From NCBI RefSeq assembly GCF_002970975.1, contig NZ_PNFA01000016.1:44515-108514 (forward strand): DNA of 64,000 bases, given 5' to 3'. This document shows positions 1 to 8,632 of the stretch, piece after piece. This DNA comes from Microbacterium halophytorum (GTDB lineage: Bacteria > Actinomycetota > Actinomycetes > Actinomycetales > Microbacteriaceae). Both the position numbers and the translations under genes were made by a program. Below the pieces are notes generated by a model that saw only the letters and a list, made by a program, of their open reading frames with translations, did no database searches and was not told the DNA's origin. How positions within the stretch are numbered: position 1 is the first letter of the stretch; every line of letters starts with the position of its first letter.

Positions 1-1
1 C

Positions 2-664
2 GGCGCGTTCGTCGCCCCGATGGCCGAGGGCGCAACCGGCATGCCGGATCAGATCCTCCAGCTGATGGGCGGCGACGACGGGATCGTGGAGGGCTACCTC
101 GGCTTCATGGCCGTGTACTTCGCGATGATGGCGTCCGTCTTCGTCGTGCTGTCCGCGCAGTCGCTGCGCGGCGAGGAGCAGGTCACGCGCGCGGAGGCCG
201 TGCTCGCCGCCTCCGTCGGGCGGTCGGGCTGGCTGCTGTCCTGGACCGCGATCGCGGCGATCGGCGCCGCGTGGCTGATGCTCGTCGCGGGCGTCGGCGA
301 GGCGCTCGGCGCGGCCGCGGGGGTGTCCGACTGGTCGCTGTTCTGGCCGGTCGTGCTCGGCCACGTCGCGCAGACGGCCGGCGTCTGGGTCGTGCTGGGG
401 CTCGCCGTCGCGCTGTACGGCCTCTCCCCGCGCCTGACCGGCCTGGTGTGGGTCCTCCTCGTCGGGGGCGCGCTGCTGACGCTCTTCGGCGAGATGCTCG
501 ACCTGCCGGAGGCCGCCCTCGGCGCCTCCCCCTTCGACCACGCGGGCCAGTACCCGGCCGAGGAGCTCGAGTGGGCCGCGATCGGCGTGATGGCGGGCAT
601 CGCGGTGCTGCTCGCGGTGATCGGCGCCGTCGCGTTCCGCCGCCGCGACCTGACCACGACGTGA
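2..664 (+). CDS. ABC-2 type exporter permease, C-terminal part (cut by window edge)
   Basis: The reading frame is open from the left edge, so the N-terminus is missing; an internal ATG at 20 is not needed as a start. The visible 220 residues are very hydrophobic, with about five membrane helices, and end in the charged tail RRRDLTTT. Short polar loops and the GEEQVTRAEA stretch resemble the large permeases of actinobacterial antibiotic/polyketide exporters, which work with a separate ATPase. That ATPase would lie upstream, outside the window. The family call is by resemblance only; membrane location is clear, the substrate is not. It converges on rbfA across a strong hairpin. Confidence 0.6.
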   Translation, partial: GAFVAPMAEGATGMPDQILQLMGGDDGIVEGYLGFMAVYFAMMASVFVVLSAQSLRGEEQVTRAEAVLAASVGRSGWLLSWTAIAAIGAAWLMLVAGVGEALGAAAGVSDWSLFWPVVLGHVAQTAGVWVVLGLAVALYGLSPRLTGLVWVLLVGGALLTLFGEMLDLPEAALGASPFDHAGQYPAEELEWAAIGVMAGIAVLLAVIGAVAFRRRDLTTT

Positions 665-720
665 CGAGACGGACGCAGGGGCCGGATGCGCGTGCATCCG
701 GCCCCCGCGTCCGTCTCGTC
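663..720. terminator. Bidirectional hairpin between the permease gene and rbfA
   Basis: Near-perfect inverted repeat. The outer arms GACGAGACGGACGC (663-676) and its complement (707-720) enclose a second stem GGGGCCGGATG/CATCCGGCCCC. It overlaps the permease stop codon and sits 22 nt beyond the rbfA stop, so it can end transcripts from both sides. There is no T-run, as is common in high-GC actinobacteria. Confidence 0.75.
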
Positions 721-742
721 CGCGCGATGCGCGGTCAGGAGC

Positions 743-1162
743 TCACTCCTCGTCGTGCTTGTACGGGTCCTCGTCGCCGGCGTAGCGCGCGCCTTCCGCG
801 AGGCCGCGCACCTGCTCGTCGCGCTCGTGCGCCTCGGCGAGCAGCGCCGTGAGGTGCGTCGCCTCCTCCGGCAGCGCATCCGGGATGAACTCGAGCGTCG
901 GGGTCAGGCGCGTGTTGAGCTGTCGCCCCACCTCGCTGCGCAGCATGCCCGTCGCCGACGCCAGCGCGGCGGCGGTGCCTGCGCGCTCCTCATCGGTTCC
1001 GTACACGGTGTAGAACACCGACGCGTTCTGCAGGTCTCCCGTCACGCGCACCTCGGTGATCGTGACGAAACCGAGGCGCGGGTCGCGCAGCCCCTTCTGC
1101 AGGCGCTCCGACAGAATCACGCGGATGCGATCGGCCACACGGGCCTGGCGCTCACCGGCCAT
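743..1162 (-). CDS. rbfA: Ribosome-binding factor A
   Basis: Cytoplasmic 30S maturation factor that binds the 16S rRNA helix 1 region and is needed late in small-subunit assembly. The 139 residues match the family length (about 120-150). The N-terminus RQARVADRIRVILSERL and the core DPRLGFVTITEVRVTGDL are typical of RbfA, as is the conserved LNTRLTPTLEFIPD strand; the acidic tail DEDPYKHDEE is lineage-specific. It is the last gene of the nusA-ylxR-infB-rbfA series, 73 nt after infB and separated from it by a 17-bp hairpin, so its expression may be lower than or independent of infB. truB, often the next gene, is absent here. Confidence 0.95.
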   Translation of the reverse strand: MAGERQARVADRIRVILSERLQKGLRDPRLGFVTITEVRVTGDLQNASVFYTVYGTDEERAGTAAALASATGMLRSEVGRQLNTRLTPTLEFIPDALPEEATHLTALLAEAHERDEQVRGLAEGARYAGDEDPYKHDEE

Positions 1163-1183
1163 GAGAAATCCCTTCCAGAGAAC

Positions 1184-1220
1184 GGTTCTGCCGGGCGGTG
1201 CGACACCGCCCGGCAGAACC
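1184..1220 (-). terminator. 17-bp perfect hairpin between infB and rbfA
   Basis: GGTTCTGCCGGGCGGTG (1184-1200) pairs without mismatch with 1204-1220 around a CGA loop. It lies 15 nt after the infB stop and 21 nt before the rbfA start, so it could be a partial terminator or an mRNA-stabilising 3' end inside the operon. There is no T-run. Confidence 0.6.
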
Positions 1221-1235
1221 CATCACATCACAACG

Positions 1236-4037
1236 TCAGCTGCGAGGCTTCTCGACCATCTCGATGGTCTCGATCTCGTCACCGACCTGGATGTCGTTGT
1301 GCTTGCCGAGGCCGATACCGGCCTCGTAGTCGGTCTTGACCTCGGTGACGTCGTCCTTGAATCGGCGCAGCGACTCGATCGCCAGGCCGTCCGCGAGCAC
1401 GACGCCGTCGCGGATGATCCGCGCCTTGGCGTTGCGGGTGATCGTACCGCTGCGCACGATGACACCGGCGATGTTGCCGAACTTCGAGGAGCGGAACACC
1501 TCGCGGATCTCGGCCAGGCCCGACTGGACCTCCTCGTACTCCGGCTTCAGCATGCCCTTGAGCGAGTTCTCGACGTCATCGATCGCGCTGTAGATGACGT
1601 TGTAGAACCGCACGTCGACGCCCTCGCGGTTCGCCGCCTCGCGGGCCTTCGCGTCCGGACGGACGTTGAAGCCGATCACGATCGCGTTGTCGATCGTGGC
1701 GAGGTTGATGTCGCTCTCCGTGACGGCACCGACACCGCGGTGGATGATGCGCAGCTGGACCGAGTCGTCGACCTCGATCTTCATCAGCGACTCCTCGAGC
1801 GCCTCAACAGCACCCGAGACGTCGCCCTTGATGATGAGGTTGAGCGACTCGACCTTGCCCTCGTCGAGCGCCTTCGTGAAGTCCTCGAGCGACAGGCGCT
1901 TGCGCGCCTTCGCCAGCTGGGCGTTGCGCTCGGCCGCCTCGCGCTTCTCGGCGATCTGGCGGGCCGTGCGGTCCTCGTCGGTGACGATGAACTGGTCGCC
2001 GGCGCGCGGGACCGAGTTCAGACCCTGCACCTGCACGGGGCGCGACGGCGGGGCCTCGTCGACCGTGTCGCCGTTCTCGTCGATCATCGCGCGGACGCGG
2101 CCGTAGGCCGTACCCGCGACGATCGCGTCGCCGACGCGGAGCGTTCCCGACTGGATCAGCACCGTGGCCACCGAGCCGCGGCCCTTGTCGAGCTTCGCCT
2201 CGATCGCGAGACCGCGCGCGTCCTTGTTCGGGTTCGCGCGCAGGTCGAGACCGGCGTCGGCCGTGAGCAGCACGGCCTCCAGGAGCTCCTGGATGCCCTG
2301 GCCCTTGAGCGCCGACACGTCGACGAACATGACGTCGCCGCCGTACTCCTCCGCGACCAGGCCGTACTCGGTGAGCTGCTGGCGCACCTTGGCGGGGTTG
2401 GCCCCCTCCTTGTCGATCTTGTTCACCGCGACCACGATCGGCACGTCGGCCGCCTGGGCGTGGTTCAGGGCCTCGACCGTCTGCGGCATGATGCCGTCGT
2501 CGGCCGCGACCACGAGGATCGCGATGTCGGTCGCGTTCGCACCGCGGGCGCGCATGGCCGTGAAGGCCTCGTGACCCGGGGTGTCGATGAACGTGATGGC
2601 CCGGTCGTGGCCCTCGTGCTCGGTCCAGATCTGGTACGCACCGATGTGCTGGGTGATGCCGCCGGCCTCGCCCTCGATGACGTTCGACTTCCGGATGGAG
2701 TCGAGGACTCGCGTCTTACCGTGGTCGACGTGACCCATGACGGTCACGACGGGCGGACGGATCTCGAGATCCTCGTCGTCCTCGTCGAGCTGCTCCTGCT
2801 CGAGGTTGACGCCGAAGCCCTCGAGGAGCTCCTTGTCCTCGTCCTCGGGCGAGACCATCTGGATCTTGTAGCCGAGCTCGGCGCCCAGCACCTCGAAGGT
2901 CGCCTCGTCGAGCGACTCCGTCGCGGTCGCCATCTCACCGAGGTGGAACAGCACCGTGACCAGGTTCCCCGGGGGAACCGACATGCCGTACATCGTCTCG
3001 ATCTTCTCGGCGAAGTCGGCGATCGAGGCGCCGCGCCGCATCCGGATGACGGTGTCGCCGTCGCCGCGCGGGACCTTGACCCCGCCGACGATCGGCGCCT
3101 GCCGCATCTCGAATTCCTGGCGCTTCGCCCGACGCGACTTGCGCTGCTTCGACTTGCCGCCGCCCTTGCCGAACGCGCCGGCGGTGCCGCCGCGACGACC
3201 GCCTGGGCCCGGACGACCGGCGAAGCCGCCGCCGCCCGGACGACCGGCGAAACCGCCGCCCGCACCGGCGCCGCCGGCACCCGGGCGACCGGGACCGCCC
3301 GGACGCTGCTGGAAGGGCGCGTTGCCGCGCGGGCCGCCCTGACCGGGGCGACCGCGGCCGGCACCGCCGGCGGCTCCGCGGCCCTGGCCGGGGCGCTGCA
3401 GGCCGCGGCCAGGCTGCGGCTTGGGAATGTTGCCCGGCGTCGGCCGCTGGCCCATGCCCTGCGACGAAGCGAACGGGTTGTTCCCGGGGCGCGGTGCGCC
3501 GGGCTTCGGGGCCTGGCCCATGCCCTGCGACGAACCGAATGGGTTGTTCCCGGGGCGCGGGCCGCCGGGCTTCGGGGCCGAGCCGCCGGGCTTGGGCGCC
3601 GACGAACCGGGCTTCGGTGCCGACGACCCCGGCTTCGGGGCCGAGGAACCGGGCTTGGGCGCCGACGAGCCGGGCTTCGGTGCCGAAGAACCGGGCTGCG
3701 GTGCCGACGAGGCGGGCTTCGCCGCACCCGGCGACGGCGGGGCCGACTGCGCGGGGGCAGCGGGCTCCTCCTCCGCGGCCTTCGCGGGCCCCGGCTTCGG
3801 GCCGGGCTTCGCCGGCGCCTTCGCGGCGGGCTTGGCCGCCGGCTTCTTGGCGTCGTCGGCGCCGACGGGCTTCGCCCCATCGGCCTCGAGCGCAGCGCGC
3901 AGCTTGCGCGCGACCGGCGGTTCGATCGTGGATGACGGGCTCTTGACGAACTCGCCGAGATCCTTCAGCTTCGCGAGGGCCGACTTGCTGTCGATGCCGA
4001 ACTCGGCTGCGATCTCATGTACGCGTGGTTTTGCCAC
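1236..4037 (-). CDS. infB: Translation initiation factor IF-2
   Basis: GTPase that brings initiator tRNA to the 30S subunit and promotes subunit joining. It has 933 residues. The N-terminal IF2N domain (about 1-50, starting [15 protein letters not shown]) is followed by a 270-residue Pro/Gly/Ala-rich linker with tandem SSAPKPG repeats and a basic [16 protein letters not shown] segment. The GTPase domain carries GHVDHGKT near 433, DTPGHEAF near 483 and NKID near 537; the C-terminal domains bind fMet-tRNA. The start is GTG at 4037, with AGGAG four nt upstream; the next ATG would remove the conserved N-terminus. The leader (4038-4096) holds two competing hairpins. Confidence 0.97.
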   Translation of the reverse strand: MAKPRVHEIAAEFGIDSKSALAKLKDLGEFVKSPSSTIEPPVARKLRAALEADGAKPVGADDAKKPAAKPAAKAPAKPGPKPGPAKAAEEEPAAPAQSAPPSPGAAKPASSAPQPGSSAPKPGSSAPKPGSSAPKPGSSAPKPGSSAPKPGGSAPKPGGPRPGNNPFGSSQGMGQAPKPGAPRPGNNPFASSQGMGQRPTPGNIPKPQPGRGLQRPGQGRGAAGGAGRGRPGQGGPRGNAPFQQRPGGPGRPGAGGAGAGGGFAGRPGGGGFAGRPGPGGRRGGTAGAFGKGGGKSKQRKSRRAKRQEFEMRQAPIVGGVKVPRGDGDTVIRMRRGASIADFAEKIETMYGMSVPPGNLVTVLFHLGEMATATESLDEATFEVLGAELGYKIQMVSPEDEDKELLEGFGVNLEQEQLDEDDEDLEIRPPVVTVMGHVDHGKTRVLDSIRKSNVIEGEAGGITQHIGAYQIWTEHEGHDRAITFIDTPGHEAFTAMRARGANATDIAILVVAADDGIMPQTVEALNHAQAADVPIVVAVNKIDKEGANPAKVRQQLTEYGLVAEEYGGDVMFVDVSALKGQGIQELLEAVLLTADAGLDLRANPNKDARGLAIEAKLDKGRGSVATVLIQSGTLRVGDAIVAGTAYGRVRAMIDENGDTVDEAPPSRPVQVQGLNSVPRAGDQFIVTDEDRTARQIAEKREAAERNAQLAKARKRLSLEDFTKALDEGKVESLNLIIKGDVSGAVEALEESLMKIEVDDSVQLRIIHRGVGAVTESDINLATIDNAIVIGFNVRPDAKAREAANREGVDVRFYNVIYSAIDDVENSLKGMLKPEYEEVQSGLAEIREVFRSSKFGNIAGVIVRSGTITRNAKARIIRDGVVLADGLAIESLRRFKDDVTEVKTDYEAGIGLGKHNDIQVGDEIETIEMVEKPRS
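3451..3582 (-). repeat. Two tandem 66-bp repeats inside infB
   Basis: Units at 3451-3516 and 3517-3582 are almost identical and encode two copies of a PGNNPF(G/A)SSQGMGQ segment in the IF-2 linker. Repeats of this kind change length easily by slippage or recombination without harming the GTPase. Confidence 0.8.
3564..3710 (-). repeat. Seven 21-bp tandem repeats (SSAPKPG) inside infB
   Basis: About seven imperfect 21-bp units encode SSAPKPG, with Gln or Gly variants at the ends. The third codon positions vary between units while the peptide is kept, which suggests selection for the peptide and not very recent duplication. The array overlaps the end of the 66-bp repeat block. Confidence 0.8.
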
Positions 4038-4043
4038 AATTCT

Positions 4044-4079
4044 CCTGTCTGGGTGGTCTGCCCAGACAGGGGCAGACCA
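4044..4079 (-). promoter_or_regulatory. infB leader with two mutually exclusive hairpins
   Basis: In the minus-strand transcript TGGTCTGCCC (4079-4070) pairs with GGGCAGACCA (4063-4054). Alternatively CCTGTCTGGG (4070-4061) pairs with CCCAGACAGG (4053-4044). Both are perfect 10-bp stems and they share bases, so only one can form. The second stem contains the first bases of the infB Shine-Dalgarno AGGAG (4046-4042) and would lower translation. This is read directly from the sequence; the regulatory role is inferred. Confidence 0.55.
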
Positions 4080-4096
4080 TTAACGGCGGACGGGTC

Positions 4097-4369
4097 TCAT
4101 TTCGAGCCGTTCACTTGGTTTCCATAGCTAGTCAGCCATTCCTCGATGGTCTGCGTGCCGACCTGTGCCGGCACACGCAATGCTCGTGCGAACGCACGTC
4201 GCTGAAGCGCGTTCCTCACACACTTCTGCGCCGGGTGCACCCACGCGCCCCGTCCGGGCATCGAAGCGGCTTCGTCGAAGACGAGATCCGCACCGACGGC
4301 CACCACTCTGATGAGGGAGTCCCGGGGAGCACGCGCGCGACAGCCGACGCACGTTCGTACGGCATCCAT
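4097..4369 (-). CDS. ylxR: YlxR family RNA-binding protein
   Basis: Small (90 residues) DUF448 protein found between nusA and infB in many bacteria. The signature is present: CVGCRARAPRDSLIRVV at the N-terminus, GRGAWVHPAQKCV in the middle, and a basic helix QRRAFARALRV. The fold binds RNA; YlxR has been linked to transcription control and RNase P in other bacteria, but its job here is not shown. The ATG start at 4369 is preceded by GAGGTG at a suitable distance. It follows nusA after an 80-nt gap with a hairpin, and the infB leader starts directly after its stop. Confidence 0.9.
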   Translation of the reverse strand: MDAVRTCVGCRARAPRDSLIRVVAVGADLVFDEAASMPGRGAWVHPAQKCVRNALQRRAFARALRVPAQVGTQTIEEWLTSYGNQVNGSK

Positions 4370-4390
4370 ACTACACCTCGCACCGGGCGA

Positions 4391-4443
4391 GCCCTCCGGG
4401 TGTGTCCCGCACGGCGCGCGAGGCGCCGCACGGCCCGGAGGGC
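4391..4443 (-). terminator. Hairpin between nusA and ylxR
   Basis: GCCCTCCGGG (4391-4400) pairs with CCCGGAGGGC (4434-4443), with further GC-rich pairing possible in the loop. It starts just after the nusA stop and ends 22 nt before ylxR. It may act as a NusA-sensitive attenuator or only as an RNA stabiliser. Confidence 0.5.
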
Positions 4444-4449
4444 GGCCGG

Positions 4450-5442
4450 TCAGCCGTTCTGCTCCATGACGGAATCGGGCTGGATGTCGATCTTCGCGCC
4501 CGTGAGCTTGGCCGCGAGGCGCGCGTTCTGCCCCTCCTTGCCGATGGCGAGCGAGAGCTGGTAGTCGGGCACGAGCGCGCGAACGGCCTTGGTGCCCTCG
4601 TCGAGGACGAACGAGCTCGTCACCTTCGCCGGCGACAGCGCGGCCGCGACGAACTTCGCGAGGTCGCGGTCGTAGTCGACGATGTCGATCTTCTCGCCCG
4701 AGAGCTCCTCCGTGACGGCCCTGACGCGGCGGCCCATCTCCCCGATGCAGGCGCCCTTCGCGTTGATCGAGGGGTCGGTCGCGTGCACCGCGATCTTGGT
4801 GCGGTGCCCGGCCTCGCGCGCGAGGGACAGGATCTCCACGAGGCCGTTCGCGATCTCGGGGACCTCCATCGCGAACAGCTTCCGGACGAGGCCGGGGTGC
4901 GTGCGCGAGACCGTGATCTGCGGCCCCTTCATCCCCTTCGCCACGCTCGTCACGAAGACGCGGATGCGGGTGCCGTGGGCGTAGTCCTCACCGGGCACCT
5001 GTTCCTCGGGGGGCAGGATCGCCTCGACCGTGCCGAGGTCGACGTGGACCATCTTCGGGTTCGTCCCCTGCTGCACGATGCCGGCGACGATGTCGCCCTC
5101 CTTGCCGGCGAACTCGCCGAGCACGGCGTCGTCCGCGATGTCGCGCAGGCGCTGCCAGATGACCTGCTTCGCGGCGTAGGCGGCGATGCGGCCGAAGTCC
5201 TCGGGGGTCGACTCCTCCTCACCGATGACGGCGCCGTCATCGTCGGTCACCGGGACGAAGACGCCCACGTGGCCGGAGTCGCGGTCGAGCTCGGCCCGGG
5301 CACCCGCCGGCACCTCGCCGTTCTGCGACACGTGCTTGCCGTAGGCGGTGAGCACGGCCTGCTCGATGATCCGCACGAGTTCGTCGAGCGGAATCTCCTT
5401 CTCGCGCTCGATGTTGCGGAGCAGTCCAAGATCGATGTCCAC
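4450..5442 (-). CDS. nusA: Transcription termination/antitermination protein NusA
   Basis: Binds RNA polymerase and nascent RNA and controls pausing, termination and antitermination. The 330 residues match actinobacterial NusA, which lacks the C-terminal acidic repeats of E. coli. The N-terminal domain begins MDIDLGLLRNIEREKEI. An S1 domain (about 105-180) and two KH domains follow (GACIGEMGRRVRAV and LAIGKEGQNARLAAKLTG). The frame stays open further upstream, but the start is set at GTG 5442: the conserved N-terminus begins there and GAGGGAG precedes it by about 7 nt. It heads the nusA-ylxR-infB-rbfA series; rimP, its usual upstream partner, is absent. Confidence 0.96.
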   Translation of the reverse strand: MDIDLGLLRNIEREKEIPLDELVRIIEQAVLTAYGKHVSQNGEVPAGARAELDRDSGHVGVFVPVTDDDGAVIGEEESTPEDFGRIAAYAAKQVIWQRLRDIADDAVLGEFAGKEGDIVAGIVQQGTNPKMVHVDLGTVEAILPPEEQVPGEDYAHGTRIRVFVTSVAKGMKGPQITVSRTHPGLVRKLFAMEVPEIANGLVEILSLAREAGHRTKIAVHATDPSINAKGACIGEMGRRVRAVTEELSGEKIDIVDYDRDLAKFVAAALSPAKVTSSFVLDEGTKAVRALVPDYQLSLAIGKEGQNARLAAKLTGAKIDIQPDSVMEQNG

Positions 5443-5492
5443 TGCGTTCTCCCTCTTCAGTTCTTCGCGGCACCACGCCCGCCGGTCGTCCC

Positions 5493-5522
5493 ACGTTACC
5501 CGACGTCTCCTGAGCGCGTCAC
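5493..5522 (-). promoter_or_regulatory. Possible nusA promoter
   Basis: On the minus strand GTGACG (5522-5517) and TAACGT (5498-5493) are spaced by 18 nt, about 50 nt before the nusA start. A promoter is expected here because a very strong hairpin isolates nusA from the gene upstream. The match to the housekeeping consensus is only moderate. Confidence 0.35.
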
Positions 5523-5576
5523 CCCGCGCCCGTCCGCCGCGCGGCAGCGGCGGCCTGCCTGGTCCATCCGGCCGCC

Positions 5577-5628
5577 GAACGGCAGATGACGCGCCGAGAT
5601 CGAGATCTCGGCGCGTCATCTGCCGTTC
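5577..5628 (-). terminator. 24-bp perfect hairpin after the secreted nuclease gene
   Basis: The arm at 5577-5600 is exactly complementary to 5605-5628 around a 4-nt CGAG loop. It starts 12 nt after the nuclease stop and 135 nt before nusA, so it most likely ends the nuclease transcript. No T-run follows. Part of one arm, GGCGCGTCATCT plus GTTCG three bases on, recurs at 61750-61769. Confidence 0.7.
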
Positions 5629-5640
5629 GCGCGCGGTGCG

Positions 5641-8430
5641 TCAGCAGCTGCCGACGGCCTCCCACGCGTTGTTCGCGGCGACCGGGTTCTGGTTGCGCGT
5701 CCACCACTGGGCCTCGAAGACCTCGCCGTGGTGCGCGACCCGCTCACCGCCCGTGTAGACCTGCGACTTCGTCCAGGAATCGACCTCGCCGGCCTCGCAC
5801 GCCACGGGCTCGCCCTGCTCCATCCACGAGCCCCACGGCGTCGTGCCGGGCTTCTCGGTCGTCCACCACTGCGCGACGTACTCGGCGCCCTTGTGCGTCA
5901 CGACGTCGCCGGAGGTGTAGACCTCGCCCTTGCGCCACTCGTCCGCGACGGGCTCGGTCGGCTCGTCGGCGTCCGCCGCGATGCCGACGAGGATCGGGTT
6001 GTGGTCGCTGGCGCGGAAGACGCTCTCGTCGTACAGCAGCGTCGCGTTGCCGTTGTAGCGGCTGTACTCGAAGCCGATCTGCTCCTGCGCGTTGATCTGC
6101 CACACGTCGACGCCCGTGACGAGCTCGAGCGCCGCCTCGTTCGCGAACACGTGGTCGAGCGATCCGTCGAGGCCGTCGTAGTTGTACGTCGCCTCGCCGC
6201 CGTTGAGCGCGTAGTTGAGGTTGGTGTAACCGGCCGCCTCGATCTCGCGCACCGGGTCCTCCGACGCGTACGAGTTGAAGTCGCCGGCGAGGAAGACCGG
6301 CTCGATGCCCGTCGACCCCTGGAGCTCCGCGGCGTAGGCCGCGAGGGCCTCGGCCTGCGCGATGCGATCCGGGTTCGCGTTGCCCTGACCCGTGCCGTCG
6401 TCCGTGCCGGAGCCCTTCGACTTGAAGTGGTTCGTCGACACCAGGAAGGCCTCGTCCTCGGGCGCGCCCTCGGCCGTGAACGCCTGGAACAGCGGCTCGC
6501 GCGCGTTCCCGAACGCGTCGGAATCCGTCAGGATGTGCGACTCGCCCACGAGGTCGACCTCGGCGTCGCGGAAGATGAAGGCGTTCCGGATGACGTCCTC
6601 GTCGGCGGGCAGCTCGTCCGGGCTCGCCGCGTACGACCAGGTGCCCTCGCCGTCCTTCTCGTTGAGCGCATCGACGAGGGAGGCGACGGCGAAGTCGCGG
6701 TCCTTGCCGAAGTGAGCTGAGTTCTCGATCTCCTCGAGCGAGACGATCGAGGCGTCGAGCTCGCTGATCGCGCTGACGATCTTGGTCTGCTGGCGCTCGA
6801 GGTTCTCGGCGTCGGCCGCGCCGCGGGGCCCGTTCGGCTCGCAGCGGTTGTTCGTCGTCGGTGCGCCGGCGCGGTCGGTGTAGAAGGTGCAGTCGCCGAG
6901 ACCGGCGGCCTCGAACTCCTCGCCCGTCGTCGGGAAGTAGTTCAGCACGTTGAAGGTCGCGAGCGACACGTCGCCGCCGACCTCCTGCGGCGACGCGTTC
7001 TCGGCGCGCTCGTCGCTGAACTCCACGATGTCGCTGGCCGAGCCGTCGACCGGGGTCGTCGGCTGCAGGTTCCACGCGTCGTAGCGGTAGTCGAGCACGA
7101 ACGGCTCGGAGAAGCTGACGGCGCTCCCGACGCGGACCGGGGTCTCGGGTGTCAGGTACGACAGCGGGGCGTCCTGCTGATTGCCGAAGTTCGTGCTGCG
7201 ACCGTCGTCGAGCGTGATCGACCGCGCATCGATGTCGGCCTCGGCCGCGGCGATCGCCTCGCCGTCGTGCGGGTCGATGACGTCGGTCGGCTGGCGGAGC
7301 GCTTCGTCGCCGTACGCCAGGCCGAACGAGCCGTAGCGGTTCGCGTCGTAGTTGTCGCTGACCGTGAAGCCGTCGATCTGGACCAGCTCGCTGAGGTGCG
7401 CCTGGCGCCCCTCGGGGGTCGCGATCGCGTTCCAGTCGGTGATCGGCTCGATCTCGCCCAGGTCTTCGTCGAGCACCTCGAGCCCGTCGACCGTGATCTC
7501 GGTGAGCCCGTTGTACACGCTGACCTCGCCCGTGACGCTGACGCTCTGGCCGATCTCGGCCCGAGCGCGGTCGCCCCACACGAAGATCGCGTCGCTCGTG
7601 CCGTCATCGGGGTCGCCGGCCGGGTCCTGGATCGTGAACCCGTTGAAGCCGCCCTCGCGGTAGTCGGCGGTGACGACGCCGCGCGTGGTCACGGTTGCGC
7701 CGGCGGAGCCGTTCGCCTCCGCGATCGGCACCGGCTCGCCCGGCTCGACCGGCTCGGTGGGCTCATCCGGGTCCGTCGGCTCATCCGCCGCCGTCTCCCC
7801 GGCCGAGTTGGTCGGCGTCGGGGCGGTCGCCGCGAAGTCCGCGGAGTTGTCGTCGCTGTCGGTGCCGTCGGCCGAGCGGCTCGCGCTCACCGCGTTGCCG
7901 AGACCGGGCGCCGGCGCCGTCTCGAAGCTGGCGGCGCCGCCGTAGCCGATCATGTCGACGAGGCCCTCCGCGCCCGCGAGGTCGCCCTCGGCCGCGCTGT
8001 CGAAGCCCTCCTCGTACAGGAATACGCGGCCGCTCGACGCGGACATCGCGATGGCCTGCTCCTGGTCGGGAGTCGGCAGAGCCTCGGCGTCGGCGTTCGC
8101 GCCGGCGCCGAGCTGCACGAGGAAGTGCTCGCCGGCGCCCACCGTGCCCTCGAGGTCGACGACGCCGCCCGAACCGCCGGAAGCCGAGCGGTACTCGAGC
8201 AGGAGGCCGGCCAGGTCGACGTCGGCGTCCGTCGGGTTGTAGAGCTCGACGAAGTCGTGCGTCACGGGGGCGCCGGAGTTGCCCCCGCCGCCGTAGGCCT
8301 CGCTGATGACGAGCGCGTCACCGCCCGGCGCGGCCTGGGCGGCCGCCGGGACGAGGACGAGGGCCGACGCCGCGAGCGCGGCACCGGCTCCCGCCGCGAC
8401 GACGCGGCGGGCCTTGTGGGTTGAATGCAT
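5641..8430 (-). CDS. Secreted ExeM/NucH-family nuclease with lamin-tail, OB and two chitin-binding modules
   Basis: A 929-residue exported enzyme. A signal peptide (residues 1-33, RR then a long hydrophobic stretch, cleavage after AQA) is followed by a lamin-tail domain (about 36-165; DALVISEAYGGGGNSG, FVELYNP). An OB-fold RNase/nuclease accessory domain lies near 245-345. The endonuclease/exonuclease/phosphatase catalytic domain (about 440-815) has the expected LEEIEN, TNHFKSKG, LAGDFNS and SDHNPI motifs. The C-terminus carries two tryptophan-rich CBM5/12-like modules (about 830-882 and 883-929; AQWWT in each). Start ATG 8430 has GAGGGA 6 nt upstream and gives the signal peptide directly. 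It probably degrades extracellular nucleic acid while bound to chitin or similar glycans. The substrate is inferred. Confidence 0.88.
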   Translation of the reverse strand: MHSTHKARRVVAAGAGAALAASALVLVPAAAQAAPGGDALVISEAYGGGGNSGAPVTHDFVELYNPTDADVDLAGLLLEYRSASGGSGGVVDLEGTVGAGEHFLVQLGAGANADAEALPTPDQEQAIAMSASSGRVFLYEEGFDSAAEGDLAGAEGLVDMIGYGGAASFETAPAPGLGNAVSASRSADGTDSDDNSADFAATAPTPTNSAGETAADEPTDPDEPTEPVEPGEPVPIAEANGSAGATVTTRGVVTADYREGGFNGFTIQDPAGDPDDGTSDAIFVWGDRARAEIGQSVSVTGEVSVYNGLTEITVDGLEVLDEDLGEIEPITDWNAIATPEGRQAHLSELVQIDGFTVSDNYDANRYGSFGLAYGDEALRQPTDVIDPHDGEAIAAAEADIDARSITLDDGRSTNFGNQQDAPLSYLTPETPVRVGSAVSFSEPFVLDYRYDAWNLQPTTPVDGSASDIVEFSDERAENASPQEVGGDVSLATFNVLNYFPTTGEEFEAAGLGDCTFYTDRAGAPTTNNRCEPNGPRGAADAENLERQQTKIVSAISELDASIVSLEEIENSAHFGKDRDFAVASLVDALNEKDGEGTWSYAASPDELPADEDVIRNAFIFRDAEVDLVGESHILTDSDAFGNAREPLFQAFTAEGAPEDEAFLVSTNHFKSKGSGTDDGTGQGNANPDRIAQAEALAAYAAELQGSTGIEPVFLAGDFNSYASEDPVREIEAAGYTNLNYALNGGEATYNYDGLDGSLDHVFANEAALELVTGVDVWQINAQEQIGFEYSRYNGNATLLYDESVFRASDHNPILVGIAADADEPTEPVADEWRKGEVYTSGDVVTHKGAEYVAQWWTTEKPGTTPWGSWMEQGEPVACEAGEVDSWTKSQVYTGGERVAHHGEVFEAQWWTRNQNPVAANNAWEAVGSC

Positions 8431-8632
8431 GGGAATCCCTCGGTATTTCGGCAGGTTCGCCCCACCGTGACACCCCTGGGTGTCGCCCGAGTGGCCCGAA
8501 GGTGTCCGCCGAGAGAACCGCCGCGCGCCGCGCCCGGGCGGACCCGGCCCCGCCGCGGACGATGCGCAGGGGCTCGCGAGTGCGCGGCGCCGCCGGAAAC
8601 CTCGGCGGGCGGAGATCCGCGCCCTGGCGCGG

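Noticed and set aside
3564..3710. Tandem 21-bp repeats considered as a CRISPR array
   Set aside because: The units are contiguous without spacers, in frame, and encode SSAPKPG in the IF-2 linker. No cas genes are present.
1056..3935. Long open frame on the plus strand opposite infB (about 959 residues)
   Set aside because: It is the antisense shadow of a GC-rich gene: composition is Arg/Asp/Val-rich, no motif is seen, and IF-2 on the other strand is unambiguous. The same applies to the long plus-strand frames opposite proS (about 8480-12007), prfA/rho (52705-56205) and the atp genes.
5443..5619. N-terminal extension of NusA to an ATG at 5619
   Set aside because: The added residues are Arg-rich and run through the 24-bp hairpin. 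GTG 5442 has a good Shine-Dalgarno and starts the conserved NusA sequence.
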